From contig CM060967.1 in NCBI GenBank assembly GCA_030765045.1, forward strand, positions 168,952,251 to 169,016,250: 64,000 nucleotides of DNA, given 5' to 3'. Under the pieces are notes generated by a model. The model saw only the letters and a list, made by a program, of their open reading frames with translations. It made no database searches and was not told the origin of the DNA. This DNA is from Tenodera sinensis (Eukaryota; Arthropoda; Insecta; Mantodea; Mantidae). Position numbers and translations under genes: made by a program. Below are positions 24,141-37,345 of the stretch, in pieces. The number at the start of each line of letters is the position of its first letter. Positions within the stretch are counted from its first letter, which is position 1.

Positions 24141-25290
24141 AGCAGGTGAGTCAGCCGCACCGTATTTTTTTGGTAGGTAGGCCACCCATCTAACGGTATG
24201 TGCGCCTTAGTCCAGTTTTGCGCTTACTAAAATGTATTGCTTAACGTTCTTAAAGAGAGGAATGCGCAAAATTGAGAGCAACAGTGCTTTAAGGGGCAGA
24301 ACGTACTCCTCGCTAAAGTACACCTCAAAAACATACGACTCGTTTACTGAGAGCGAATTCTGGTTTCCGGCCGATTTTACAAACCTTTTATTAGAGTATA
24401 CATAGCAACGTAATTCAGTAAACGGCTCGGAAAAAATGGACCTATCATATGAGCACACCAACAACGTCAGCTAAAAAGAAAATGGTGGATTCTTGTACTT
24501 AGAGCAGGGATTGGCTGCTAAAAATTAGGAAAAATTTAGACACGCCTCATCCATCATGGACCCGTACATTCAAAACGGACATATTATTAAATAACAGTTT
24601 ATTTGCATTTTTGCGTGAACTACGCCTCGTGCATCTCAATTAATATGCATAACAGCTTTTGCCATTTAAGTAATAATATTAAAACGCCCAGTAAGTGATT
24701 AAAACTGTCTTAAAAGGCTAAATCAAGCCCGAAAACTTGCGAGGTGGCAATGGCATAGCGCCAGGCATACAAGTCCTACTATTGGACGTGGTACGTGCTT
24801 TTTAGGAAGTGTTGAAATAGCTGAATAGGATTGTGACAGGGTCTTCTGCGCTTAACCCCCAATGACATAGGTTCAAGTCTCAGTATTGTAAATATTTTTT
24901 TTATGTTCATCAAAACTTGGAAACCGAATTCACAATAATCCAATTATGAAGTCCCTGAGGGTTTAGGACATTATAATTTAAATCGTTTTTGGTTGTCTGT
25001 ATTTTTAATAGCACAATAATTCATTGTGTGCAAAATTGAGTTTAATTTCCATGTTAAACTCTGATAATGTAATTTCCTTGCTTTCTGTGTTCAAATGTGT
25101 ATGAATGATCCTTATTTCAATTGCACCTACCTATAGGTGTGTTTAAACAACTACATAATTGTATTACACCAATAAAGAAACATCAAACAATGTCATAAAA
25201 CATAAATAAAGCAATAAAAATGAATATAATAACAGTTTTCAGAATAATAGTTCGTAAATTGTGAGGATTGCACGGTAAAAAGAATTAGTA
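24141..25290. other. No recognised feature
   Basis: About 1.1 kb without a supported gene. A B-box-like GGTTCAAGTCTC near 24870 is isolated and not enough for a tRNA or SINE call. Confidence 0.45.
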
Positions 25291-25370
25291 CATGCAAGTG
25301 ATTCGAACCACCTTCACATCAGACAGATTACTTCGGAGTCTTGGGCCCGTTCCAACTGAGCTACCTAGTA
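25291..25370 (-). mobile_element. Degenerate tRNA-like sequence, probably a tRNA pseudogene or SINE head
   Basis: The reverse complement contains TAGCTCAGTTGG, an exact A-box match, and GGTGGTTCGAATCAC, a B box, about 45 bases apart. That is tRNA-like spacing. I could not fold a convincing anticodon stem and the acceptor stem does not pair. A functional tRNA is therefore unlikely. Confidence 0.45.
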
Positions 25371-25379
25371 ACGTGTGAG

Positions 25380-26033
25380 GTAAACATTCCGTTTAAGATG
25401 TAATATTCGCTGGTTCCAGTGAACATTTGCAGAAGTGCAAACGTCAGCTGTCTAATTAGGAATATATTAAAAAGCGATGTGATAACTTCTATATTAGTAC
25501 GAGTGTTTAACATCCATGTTAAATACGCGGGTAGAACCTAGTAATGGGGTCGATGTTTTCATGTTGGGGAATAAAATGCGGATTGCATAAAGCTCGAGAA
25601 TAAGGGACAGCTGACTCACCTGGTATACGCAGTTAACCCTGGGGAAGAGGAATTTTCGGACGATGTATGCGTCCAGTGATCGCTGAGAAACTGTCAGGAA
25701 GTTGGGGAACTAACATCCGATTAGGCAAATGATACCTGCTGCTACTTGCAGCTAAAAGCTTACTTAGCTAGAAGGTACTATCGCCACACACTCGGCTATT
25801 TACTGGACAAGATTGTTATCGTCAATTAACTGAGAAAAGCAATGCATTTACGTGAATGAGGATAGCATCGATGAATCATCACCTGTGAACATTTCTTCTA
25901 CGTCTGAAGCTCTTTCGTGTTCCTCTTCTGCTTCTCCCAAAGAAACGTTTCCTTCATTGTCGGGCTCCCTTAGCAAATTCCAATTGTTTCCTGATACTGA
26001 GATCTTTGCATTGTCAGATAATCTCAAATATAT
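25380..26033. other. No recognised feature; small Ser-rich open frame at its right end
   Basis: The plus-strand frame from 25852 reads a Ser/Glu-rich stretch (SSPVNISSTSEALSCSSS) before running into a family A copy. It could be a transposase N-terminus scrap, but nothing supports a specific family. Confidence 0.4.
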
Positions 26034-26886
26034 ATTTTTACTTTCTCTACAACGTAGAGGAAGTATTGTATTCCACCCAAAAATTCGATGTCGAGGTTTC
26101 ACCGGAAATATGTTCTAAGGACTCCTGAATCCAAAAAGAAAGCATTTTTAGAAAACGGTCTATACGTGTGTGTTAGTGTGTGTCTGTGGGCAGTATAACT
26201 CAAAAACGAAAAGTCGGTTAAAAACGAAAGTTGATATTTAAGTTTTTAATATCCTTTAAGGATGCGACATGGAGATTTTGAATAAAATTCCCACACCCTA
26301 ACTACCCTTTACATGGAAAATTTTTCAAACATGATTTTCTCGAAAATGGCTAACGATTTTGATTAAAATGCCACATGTTTCAGAAATTTTTATGACAAAT
26401 GAAATGTGTGTTTTAAATTTCCTGACTATAGCCCATGTAGTCCTGTTTACTCTGGATGACTTTTGTGTAACTGGTAAACCGTAGAGATAGACCAAATCTT
26501 ACTCTACAAAAATGTAGATCTTGCTAAAACACACATTTTATGTCCGAATAATTTTTTTGTAGAGTGAACCATTTCGGAGATATTCCTTGTTGTTTGTGTA
26601 AGTTTTGGAGAACTTGTACTTCAGTCAAGTGAAATATCGTTAATCATTTGCTATGTGTTAACCATGCAAAGAGAACGGAATCTCAAAGCTTTAAAAGATA
26701 TGCTTATCGCTCAAGATTTACTGTATTCCCATATTCCGCTTGCACCTACAAGAAAATAAACAATAAGATAATTTCTGCAAATGTTTATCTCAACTAACAT
26801 GAAGAAGATAGAAGGATAAGAGTTTGTAAGAATGGTCAGTACAAGAGTAGAGAAAGTCATGTGAGTGTAACACATCAGATTTTTTT
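26034..26886 (-). repeat. Family A repeat, complete copy
   Basis: On plus it runs from TTTTTACTTTCTCTACAACG to GTAGAGAAAGTCATGTGAGT and AACACATCAGATTTTT. All internal blocks are present, so it is a good reference for the minus orientation. Confidence 0.9.
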
Positions 26887-29379
26887 ATTAAAGAGATGCA
26901 GTGAATAGTTATCAATCACTATTTCTACTACTGAATTACGTAATTGTTTCAAAGTTTTCATTGTTGGTCTTTTTGAGAGAAAATTAAATGTCGAGATAGT
27001 CAGTACTGCCCCGTCGGTAATTCATGTAAAAAAGGAATAGTTATACAGTTTTAAAATTGCTCAGACATTTTGTTAACTGTGGGAGTCACAAAATATCTGT
27101 TACACTATAGGGACCAATGAGAGATCACGACTGCACGTGACAGAGATACGGGGCGATGAGGAATATTCGTCCACGTGCTGGAAATTGACTTGAGGTGTTA
27201 GGATGCCGTCACTCTTTCTGAAAGCGACTGAGCGAGCGAGCGAGAACCTTCCACCTTGTTCGCTAGAATATTGACATTAAATGTGGATATACGAATGAAC
27301 ATCAGTCAAAGGGCCAGCTGCCTTCTTTCAGGTCACTTGCTCGTTGACAGGGGAGGGTTTCTATGGAAACGGAACTGAGACGTGATTTTGACGTGAGCAT
27401 CGATCGATTGCTACATTTCACAGATAAATGCCGAAAAAGAAATAACTAAGCACTTTGGCAGCAACTGAACGATCAGGTTGAAGAGAAACAAGACAATCCC
27501 AAGCAACCTCTGAGACCAGAAAATGCCAACAAACCAATACAGGAATTATTGACTAGTCATAATCATTCGATTAACAAATAATGAGGAGATAGTTAAATAA
27601 TTGCAATGAATAATTTTCATAAGTAATGTCACAAGGGATTCTGAAATTACCGATACATTTTCCAGTCACAACGACGGGAGAATTTAACTACAGAATTGAT
27701 TATGACTAGTTGCATTTATTAAGACCATTTCACGAATTAAAGGATGATATAGCTTAAGAAATGTTAGTTAAATGCTGTATAGGAATCATTAACTTCTGAA
27801 ATGAAACATGAAGCAGGCATCAGCGCCCATTGGCATGGCCTACAAGTTTATCATGTCGATGCTCCAAACTTTTAAAATGTTCGCAATGTCAGTAATTGGA
27901 GTATCTGCTGCTAATTTATGATTTCGTTCGATACAAAATATGTCAAACTGTTTCCAATAATATTTCCTGTTGTATTGTGTGTTCTCAGGTTTCCCTCTTC
28001 GAATTATTTAATCTATTTCAGCATTAGATGCTTCATCGAAGTGAGGTTCAGCCATTTTTTGACATTTAAGCCTAGTGGCGCCGTTGCGTCGAATTACGTA
28101 AGCTATTGCACATATGTAGGACAGTGCAGCTAGATTCTCTAACATAAGAAAATCAGAGGAGGTGATAATTAGAATTCATAGGGGGGAGGTGATACAATTT
28201 TTCGCGAATGAAGGATGTCATTGGTTGAAATTGTTATGTACATGATTGGTTGATTTTAACCAAGTCACATATGAGTGGAATAATCATTAAAATCAGTATG
28301 TAATGTAAGTATGAGGATTACAAATTTGTGAGAGAGAAGCAGTTATTAGCTAATCAAGATCGAAGTTTAAGGAGAATACATGCTACAATGTCAGTGTAGC
28401 CAGGGCAACAAACGTTCTGGCGAAATCAAGTCGACAATACTTCCTGGAGTTCAGTTGCATGTATACAAACATCTAAACATTAAAAGGGAAAATAATTTAG
28501 AATTTAGCAAGTCACCAAGTTGAAAATTCCTTTTGAATTGCTTCAAATTTGACAAAACATATGAGCTACGGCGAATGATGGATAGTTTCCTAAAGAGGTG
28601 CCAAAATGTACGAACAACGATGGTGGGCCAGTTTCGGCATCTCCTTTCATAAAGTGTGTCAGTAAATCCTATAGTAGTTTTAAACATGTATGTATTGTTT
28701 TATCCCCGCCTTTCTATGATAGCGGCAGACAGCAGCGAGCGCCGTGGAAGCGGGCAGACCGTTCGGAGATGTTTTGCTCTCCCGGTATATGTGTATGAGT
28801 GTGTTAACTACGATGGGCCTACGTTGGTGTGCCAATGGGTAACTAGTCAGTACTAAATGGTCGCGGATAAGGTACTTTAACCGTCTAATTAATGGGGGGG
28901 GGGGGTTGGAGATGAGCAGGCCAATCATACGAGTTTTTGTTTAAAGTTTAATGAAAGTTAGCCTGAAGCCTAAGACAGCGGTGCCAATTAGCAGTTGTAG
29001 AGCCAACATTAAAGGTACCACCCACAGGGATGCAGGTAGGTACACAGGAGCTTTTTGCTGCTTCTTTAATGTCCCATAAAACGTTTACTTCACTCGTATA
29101 ATAAACGAAGAATTACTCCAATTTTGCGCTTGTACAACTGCATGCCTTGCGTGATGTCTGTCGAAGGAATGCTGTTTACTAAAATGTCATACTGAGATAT
29201 AAATTATTTACTTCTACATTATAGAAACACCTTCATTTGAAGAGAGAGTAATGTTAATCAACTGCATTTTAATGTTAACTTTTCACTATAAGGAACACTG
29301 ACAAAACCATATTTATCAAACACTAGCTGAAATGCCCATGTTTTCACTTTTAGAGTTGTAAATAGTTTTAAGTATTACA
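26887..29379. other. 2.5 kb without a recognised gene
   Basis: Two CACGTG E-boxes lie at about 27134 and 27171 in a less AT-rich patch. At 28690-28800 another GC-richer patch carries overlapping short open frames on both strands. Neither has splice, promoter or domain evidence strong enough for a call. Confidence 0.4.
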
Positions 29380-29740
29380 AAACCACTGAGAAAAAGGTTA
29401 ATGGATTTCAAGCTATTTCTGGAACAATTGCAAGAACTTCAGGAAAACAAACACAAGAAAAGACACACAAATGAAATTCTATGAAGTTATGGCTCTACCT
29501 ACTCTTATATATATAGTTACGAATCATGGACGACAAAAATGGAAAGATAGACATGTAAACGAACGCACCAAAATGGACAAAACAAGGAACGAAACTATAA
29601 GACTGGATTTAAAAATATTTTCAGTTAATAAGATATAAGAAAATAGAATGAAATAAAAACATCATGTTAACAGAACGATAGAAAATAGATTACCAACATA
29701 ATAATTAAATATCGACAGGAACAGATGATCATATCTAATC
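29380..29740 (+). mobile_element. LINE fragment, end of reverse transcriptase ORF, frameshifted
   Basis: Across shifting plus-strand frames one reads a region like 'GFQAISGTIARTS', 'YESWTTKM' and 'MDKTRNETIRLDLKIF'. This is the order seen downstream of the RT domain in insect LINEs (GTI-R, YGSE-W, then the basic region before W-H-RM). It is multiply broken and has no catalytic motif. Confidence 0.6.
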
Positions 29741-29943
29741 CTTGAAAGGTGGAGAAGAAGAACTTTTAGGGTTAGGTTGCAATTCGTTTTTCTTTGGAGA
29801 AGCATTTTAAAAGCAATATTCAATACCCTTACACCAAGAGATAATTAAAATTCTTAGAATACCATGAAAAGAAAAAAATAAACAAAATAAAAACACCTGG
29901 AAAACACAGAAAAATCACTATTGAACGATTACGTGGTACAGGA

Positions 29944-30800
29944 AAAAAATCTGATGCGTTGCACCCACGTGACTTTCTCTACTCTTGTACTAACCATTCT
30001 TACAAATTCTTATTCCTATATCTTCTTCGTGTTAGTTGAGATAAACATTTGTACAAATTATCTTATTGCTTATTTCCTTGTAGGTGCAAGGGGAATATTA
30101 GAATACAGTAGGCTTTGAGCGATAGTCAAATATTTTAAAGCTTTGAGATTCCGTTCTCTTTGCAAGATTAACATATAAAATAAGGAACAACGATGATCCA
30201 TTTCACGAAAGTTAATTTTCCGAAACTCACACACATAACAAGGAATATCTTCCAAATGGTTCACCTTACAAGAAAATTTATTCGGACATAAATTGTGTAT
30301 TTTAGCAAGATCTAGATTTTTTGTATAGTATGATTTGGTCTATCTCTAACGGTTTACCAGTTATGCAAAAGTCGTCCAGAGTAAATACGACCACAGGGGC
30401 TATAGCCAGAAAATTCAAGATATACATTTCATTTGGCATAAAAATATCTCAAACATATGACATTTTAATCAAAATCGTTTGAGCCATTTTCAAGAAAATC
30501 AAAATTTTCGAAAAATGTTCCATGTAAAGGGTAGTTTAGGGTGGGGCTATTTTCTTCTAAATGTTCGTGTCGCATCCTTGAAAGACATTAAACTTAAATA
30601 TCAACTTTGGTTTTTAACCGACTTTTCGTTTTTTAGTTATACTGCCCACAAACTGAAAGACACACACGCATACCTTTTCTAAAAATTCTTTTCTTTGTTC
30701 AGGGGGCCTCAAAACATGTTTCCGGTGAAATCTCGACATCGAATTTTTGGGTGGAATACAATACTTCCTCTACTTGCTATACCAATAGAGAAAGCAAAAA
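29944..30800 (+). repeat. Family A repeat, complete copy
   Basis: It runs from AAAAAATCTGATGCGTTGCA to 'ccaatagagaaagcaaaaag' with all internal blocks. It is the best plus-strand reference. Small open frames within it are not genes. Confidence 0.9.
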
Positions 30801-31017
30801 GACAAAAGTCTCTAGTTTAAGACGATGTACGTTTGTCTTAAAAAAAATTAATATTATTAAAAATTGTTGCTCACGACCTCGAATAGGAGCCTCGTATCAT
30901 GATATAGAAGAATAAATTTGTTGCATTGAATTATTTTAAGAGTGATAGCTTATAGTAAGTCGCACTATTCATTCGCTTGACGTTGTTTAAATACTATCAT
31001 TTAATTTTATATGTTGT

Positions 31018-31140
31018 ATGCCACCGAAAAAATCCGAGACCTAGATTTCACAGAAAATAGATGTTTAGCAAAAGATATGTGCGTGTAGCATGCGTACAAA
31101 TGTCTGTGAAGCGCATGACTCAAAAAAGAAAAGCCGGTTA
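31018..31140 (-). repeat. Family A repeat, 3'-end fragment
   Basis: 'ccaccgaaaaaatccgagac', 'agatttcacagaaaatagat' and 'aagaaaagccggtta' match the minus-orientation start of the family, with divergence. Confidence 0.55.
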
Positions 31141-31789
31141 TTTATCTCAGTGTCTTGTTTTGTAAAATCCGTCCAATTCTATAGTCGGCTATGAAGCGTA
31201 CATTCCTTTACAATGGAACCACGTGAGAGAATCACTCGTGTTACAATTAACAAGCACATAATGCTTCTCTCTGGAATGGCGTAAATGTAGTGTGACTGCC
31301 GGAATTGTATCACTGCAGCCTGAAGCTGAGCTTTAAGGATTAAATTTGCTCAAGTTTAATTATAAAAGTTGTGAGCTTCTCATATTTCGAAGTTCTGCAG
31401 AGTATCGTACCACGCTTATAATCAAACACAGAAAGTTTCATCTTAGAAGAGAGAGAAGAGGGTGGCGGGAGTCAGCGCGACACTCAAAAGTGAAATGATT
31501 TCACTTTCATGTATCTTCCACATCTTCAATAGATTACGATTTCTCTCTGTCTCTCTCCCTCATTTAGCTCTTTATTCTTTTATTTTACTTCTTACGTTCA
31601 CACAATTTTTCTACAAAATATTGTTACAGAAGTTTGTTGTTCCATTTACTTGATGTTACTTGAGATAAACTTTTGCAAAAAACATTTTTATACGTTATGG
31701 CTGTGCCAAATATTATGGTCTTTTACCAATTCTGAAATCTAAATTTATACATAGAAAAAAAATACGATGATACAAAATATGCACACGAC
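31141..31789. other. No recognised feature
   Basis: No gene or repeat recognised. A 63-codon hydrophobic open frame (31462-31653) lacks any supporting signal. Confidence 0.5.
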
Positions 31790-32175
31790 CCATAGTTATT
31801 TACGGATGTGAAGCTCGGGCCATGACGAAGACGGCCGAAAGCGTGATGAAAGATGAGAGGAATTTATGAACCTATAAATGAGGATGGAATATGGAGAATG
31901 GGATACACCAAGGAAATCTAGGACCTCTTCAAAGAACCAGAACTGTCCACTGTCGACATATACCTGAAAAACTGATGACAGGAACGATGTTTGGAAAGCG
32001 ACCGATAGGTAAACCTAGGAAAAGGTGGATGGATTCAGTGAAAGAGGATAGTTAGCCCCTAAAATGCAAAAATTGGCAACAGATAGCTCTGGATAGACAT
32101 GATTGGAGGTCTTGGATGAAGAAGGCCCAGGCCCGCTTTGGGCTGTATCGCCATTGGAAGAAGAAGATGACTGTG
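31790..32175 (+). mobile_element. LINE fragment, C-terminal tail of an RTE/L2-like ORF
   Basis: The plus strand, across frames, encodes YGCEARAMTK, then GPLQRTRTVHCRHIPEKL, then RPIGKPRKRWMDSVKED, then NWQQIALDRHDWRSWMKKAQ and ARFGLYRHWKKKM. The G-[RK]-P-R-K-R-W block followed by NW-A-DR-WR is a familiar terminal block of insect LINE ORFs. There are internal stops. It is a 5'-truncated remnant, normal for LINE insertions. Confidence 0.8.
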
Positions 32176-33929
32176 CCAAGTTGCACGGGTAGCATATAAA
32201 CTCGACTGACAAATTAATTTCATTTAACTCCTCCATTCATCCCTTTTATGGTGAATTCTGCTATTACCCCTCGTAATTGTATAGATTCGGCTATTCCTAA
32301 TAACGCTGAAAGCGCTCCAGTTAGTCACACAAAAGGACGTAAAACTTCGACGGTACGTTACAAGTTCTGTAGCCTCCGCCCCAAAAGTCTTCCTAGTGGA
32401 AATTCTGCATAGGCTATAAGTACTCTTTGGCTATGGAACATTTATCGATCATAATGGTGAAGTAACTTTCCACTTATACGTGACCTGGCTGAAATCAACC
32501 AATCACGTGCATAACAATTTGAAATTTCAACCAATGACAGCCTTCATTCACGAAAAATGTAACAATCTTAATTATCACCTGCTCTGCTTTCCTTATGTTA
32601 TGTTCAGGTTAGACAATCTAGTTGCACTGTGCCACAGATTTGAAACAGCTGACGTAATTTGATGCAATAGAGCCGCTAAGTCAAAAATGGCTAACTCTCG
32701 CTTCGGTAAAGCATCTAATGTTGAAATAGATGAAATAATTTGAAGAGAGAAACATAATACAACAGGAAAATATATTTGGAATCTGTTTGACAATTGTTGT
32801 ATTGAACGAAACTAGGGCAGTGGTATTTAATCTTGTAGGGCGTCTGCTTTACTTTTCTTCTCAGAGGTTACTGCATTTAAATAACGTCGTTTAATTCATG
32901 AAATAATCTTAATAAATGCAACTTGTATAGTCAAATTCTCTAGATAAATTCTTGGCATTACGTCCGATAATTACAGTAGTCGAAAATTAAAACTGTTGTA
33001 CCTTCTGCTTGGTTCAGTAATTATTAAATTACAAAACATTATGTTCCTCAATGAACCATAAATTCTCTATGAGAAGCAACTTAGCCGTCCGTTAATAAGC
33101 TATGAATACCCGGGGTGGGTTAGCGCAGCTCCCAGTAAAATTCAAGCCCTATAGGTAATCTCTTCAAAAAAGATGCTCTGTATTAGAGAGGATACCCAAT
33201 TCGCAACTCCATCGTGAACCTGGGTTACTCATAAGAAGAAACTTCCGGGCTGATTTGCCCTGGCCTGCTGGAATAACTGGTCCAGACTTTTTTCCACACA
33301 TTGGACGCAAATGAACCTTCACCGAGAAGACCTCGCCCGCTCCACCGATGATGTCCACCACAGTTTTGGACGAAACAGTTCTGGGAAAATTCCCGGAAGT
33401 TTCTTCTAGAATTATCAGCAGCGGCCGTGAAGTCCTACGCTTACTCTGGACCACTCACTTCCCAAAATGGACTCTTGGGACCTTGTCAAAACAGTCTAAT
33501 ACCTGATTATAATGATCATGGTTAGACATCGTACTACCGCCGAGAGCACGAATGTGTGCCAATATAATGCACATTGATTTATTATAATAATGAAGTGCTA
33601 AACCATTTCTGTCTCGTCCCTTACACAGTTCTAGCAGTCTACTTAATCTTTGTCTTACTCTCCCCTTTGTGTTCTCTCCTGAGCTTGAAACAGACTTGTG
33701 TTCATAGGTTTATGTTGAGTTCCAGACTTTTGACATTAAATTTATACGATAAATACTCGGCCAACTGCTGGTGTTCCGAAGCAAGACTTGCAACTACACA
33801 AGCGAAATGTTTCGCGCTCACTTGGGCTTGACCATATTCATAGGCTAATACGTGTGTATCGGACTTTAAAATGATTACAGGATATCTCAAAAAAAGAACA
33901 ACGATAATGCTCAATGTGTTGAACGGTAG
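32176..33929. other. 1.75 kb without a recognised gene
   Basis: The region 33160-33460 is GC-richer with a 96-codon minus-strand open frame (MVQSKRRTSRPLLI...), which I do not recognise. The rest is AT-rich and featureless to me. Confidence 0.4.
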
Positions 33930-33939
33930 CCAAACTGGT

Positions 33940-34615
33940 GTGTTTTCAAGAAGGAGTCCCTGTCCGGAAATGCACAGTTTGGACGCTGTAACGCATCGAA
34001 GTGTGAGATTGGTGTGCGCTCACGTTTCGTCAATAAACCCAACGTGAGTAGCACATCGAGCTGTCTACATTACAAACGGGCTGCGAACTGTGTACCTCCT
34101 ACGTCATTGCAGAGCCTATGTCGGCGGTGGTACAATCGCTCCGTGGACTCGACCCATAAGGTCCTCTGCTGACGTTACAGGAGTGCTATACTCCATACTC
34201 CACAGAAAATACTCGCAATCTGGCGACCGTGCTGGCCATGGAACCGGTCCCGTTGTACCAATCCATCGATTTGGATATGCGACGTTGAGCTGATTCCGCA
34301 TATTTACATCAAAGTGTGCTGGAGCTCTTTCGGCAGCTGTGTAGTGTTACGCTGCTGTTTAAACGTTACTGTATTGGAAACTACACAAGTAACGCAGTAG
34401 GGTGCGCACCAAGGACTCTATGAAGGAATGTAGCGCAGGAATGATATTAGGCTCAGTTCGTACATCCGCAGTGCACAGATAGCTAAAGAGCTACTTGTCT
34501 TCCGTATTAAGACACCAAAGCCAATCTTACCAAATTGTCACAACCGTTCGTTCTCAAAGTTCGACGCGTCCAAACCGTGCATTTCCGGACAGGGTTTCTT
34601 TCTTGAAAATCGATC
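33940..34615 (-). mobile_element. Deleted DNA transposon with DUF4817-type transposase C-terminus and inverted repeats
   Basis: TTTTCAAGAAGGAGTCCCTG and the adjoining 'tccggaaatgcacagtttgg' at 33941-33985 recur inverted at 34564-34610. Between them the minus strand (34116-34301) encodes NVAYPNRWIGTTGPVPWPAR followed by SPDCEYFLW, the region around the third catalytic Asp of the DUF4817-linked insect transposases. Upstream catalytic regions are absent. Exact outer boundaries and TSD are uncertain. Confidence 0.65.
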
Positions 34616-36264
34616 ACTTTGCCATCCCACATAACATACTAAGCGTTTTCGGTGCCTTTATGGAACACCTTATATATAAGAAAGTAAAAGCATGGGCGCG
34701 TTTTCATTCACTCGTCTATAAGAATGAGAGAGCCTTCACTTACGCTTCATTTTACCAGCTGATCAAGCACATACGAATGATCAACATTCCTGAATCTCAA
34801 AAAGCACTATGCAGTCGTTATATGTTTGCAATACCCTTAAATTGTACAGTGGAGCTATACTGCAAGTACACACACAATGGGCCATAATCGTGTTATAGCG
34901 GACTTCCTAACCAGTTATTAACGTCGACACTCACAACGTTGAGCATTTGATGTCTTTAAGACTGTAAAAACATCAGAAAAGATTCGTCATGGTTAGACTA
35001 ACGACCTCAGTTTCCGCACCGAGCTGCGTATAGTTGTGATTATCATAAGAAACGAAACGCTACATATTTTGGGTGAAAACAATGCCTCATTGTTTCCATG
35101 CTCAGTGTTAGCTTTCTCTTCTTACGACTTGCTGATTCTTGACAAAGGAATGATGCATCATTATTTAACTTCGCCAAGTAAACTGTCACCATAACCTAAA
35201 GCTGTCTACCGTTTTGCCTGAGGAAGGGAAGCCGGGTGTGTTGCATAATGCTGTGCTAGATTCAAGTAGTCTTGCATTTAATGTCCATTGTATTCAAGCT
35301 CATAACTACAACCCAGATTCTTATGCAGTTACCAGGTCCTGGCTTTGGGAAACAAGAGACACCGAACACACGGGGCTGAGTATTACAACCAGTAATGTAG
35401 TGTGCATGTTTATATTACAGTTAGGGGTATTTAAAATGTGTGCTAATTATATACATATATACATACAGGGTTGAAACTAAGTCATTACAAACAAAAAGTC
35501 TAATGCCATTGTGTTCTTTGATCAGTCGATTTCGAAAAATAAATGGTTTTTGATCCAAATTGGATGCGTAATTCCACAAGAATGTACGAAGGTAACAATT
35601 TGTTACTCGTAAGATGCATAGAGTAACTTACTTCTGACATAGCTCCGGCAGTAATTGAATGGGGCATGACACAGGGTTTCGAAATAATTAATTACTTAAA
35701 AGATATGAAGGAATACTCCGAGCAGCTTTTTCACACATGCAGTAAGTCAACAATATTGCGTTAAGGTTGGTCAGGAAATTGAGCTGGTTTGTGGATGTAA
35801 ACAGGTCTGGCGCTTTCGCTTTCGCTTTAATGTTTTGGGAGCTAATGCTTGTGATTGGCCTACACTCGCGCAGTAAACACAGGACAAGACAGGGTATTTG
35901 TTTGTGTTCTCAGAATCACCGTTACTGTTTATGTACTGAGCTAGGGAAAGTGACATCCACACAATCTGCAGTGTTGCCAGCTTGTTTTAGAGAAAACTAA
36001 AATATGTCCGTAGGAAATGGTCAGAAAGAAAAACATAAGATACAAAATGTGTTCCAAATATCGAGATCAATCACTGGTTTAAATTAATGTAATAACTTCC
36101 CTTCCACCCGGTATATATATTTCAATATTTTTGTCTCTTATTTAATAATTTTAAAATATATCTACATTAGCATAATGTTTGTATGTGCTGAAGTGGATTA
36201 ATAAAGCTAAAATTTGTATACGTATATTCCTGTAGATATAGTTAACTAGGTGCCGAGACGGAGT
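34616..36264. other. 1.65 kb without a recognised gene
   Basis: Open frames at 34495-34887, 35214-35474 and 35767-36000 have no recognisable domain, and I see no repeat match. Confidence 0.4.
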
Positions 36265-36525
36265 ATTGCAGAATTTATTTTATTTATTTATTTATTTATT
36301 TGTAGTTCTGAGCGTCCGTTTGTACATTGGGCGTGAAAGACGGCTTAATTTTGCTCAGAGGTCTCTTTATAGCTTGAGGTTATTTATGTGCCCTAAATCT
36401 ACGGCACAGGATCACCGGCCTTACTTCCCTTCCGAAGAAACCGTTGCTAAGGATTTTTACGTCCGAAATCATCCACCACCCTTCGCTATACAGGGGCTAG
36501 CATATGACCGCTAGACTATGGACAT
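36265..36525 (+). repeat. Family B dispersed repeat, copy 2
   Basis: It aligns in order with 23196-23420: 'ttgggcgtgaaagacggctt', 'acggcacaggatcaccgg', 'cttacttcccttccgaagaa' and 'gctaaggatttttacgtcc'. A TTTA-type microsatellite (36277-36302) precedes it. Confidence 0.65.
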
Positions 36526-37340
36526 ATTTTAAGAACTTAAATTTATATACGCGAGCTGTGAGTACGATTACTGAGGCAGCACGTTTCTCTTGCACTGTGC
36601 TTGACTGTGACATGAACAAGAAGAAGAAGAAGAAGAAGAAGAATGGTGTTAACTAAAAAGAACGAACCGTTATAGTATGTGCTTTACATTTCAAGTCGGT
36701 ACACAAAACGCTACCGTTGTGATATTGGCACGCTGTTTCTTTACTGACAGATGAAGACAATGTTGCGTAACGTCATCAATGAACAGTTAAGACTTTTAAG
36801 GAATGAATAACAACCAGAATGGCCATCCACAGTAAGAATTGACACATTGACATAAAACTTGAACATCAACTTAATGATATATGTATGTTGTCATTCATAT
36901 AACAGTGTTGCTAACGAGAACCATTGAATTTTGCTGCAGTTGGGACAACATTCTGCTACATACCGCAAAAAGGTAAATAGAGAAATAAAGTAAGGAAATA
37001 CAATGGGCAGGCATAGAAACAAAAGAAAAATGAGCATTAAGGAAAGATATCAAAACATAATCATATGTAGTATTGTGCAAAATATGTAATAAGGGCTGAA
37101 ATATGTAAAATGAAAGCTGAATAGTTATCCATGCCTCAATTTGTAAACATCAGTTTTCTATGTGTCCACGTAAGAAAGAATAAAATATGTAATCACCAGA
37201 GCTCGACCAGGGTAGGTACCAAAGTGCTTGAAGTTAAGGAGTGTGTTTTGTACTTCGGGAGCTGAATCGACAGCATCAAATAAATATCTCCATTTTCCAA
37301 TGCAAGTCTAGTGCACAAAGTAATTGCCTAGCATCACTAT
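36526..37340. other. No recognised gene; short (AAG)n at 36617-36643
   Basis: AT-rich sequence with a short trinucleotide repeat. No domain-bearing open frame. Confidence 0.5.
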
Positions 37341-37345
37341 CGTTA

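Noticed and set aside
24750..24900. SINE suggested by TGGCATAGC and GGTTCAAGTCTC
   Set aside because: The two box-like words are about 120 bases apart, too far for a tRNA-type internal promoter.
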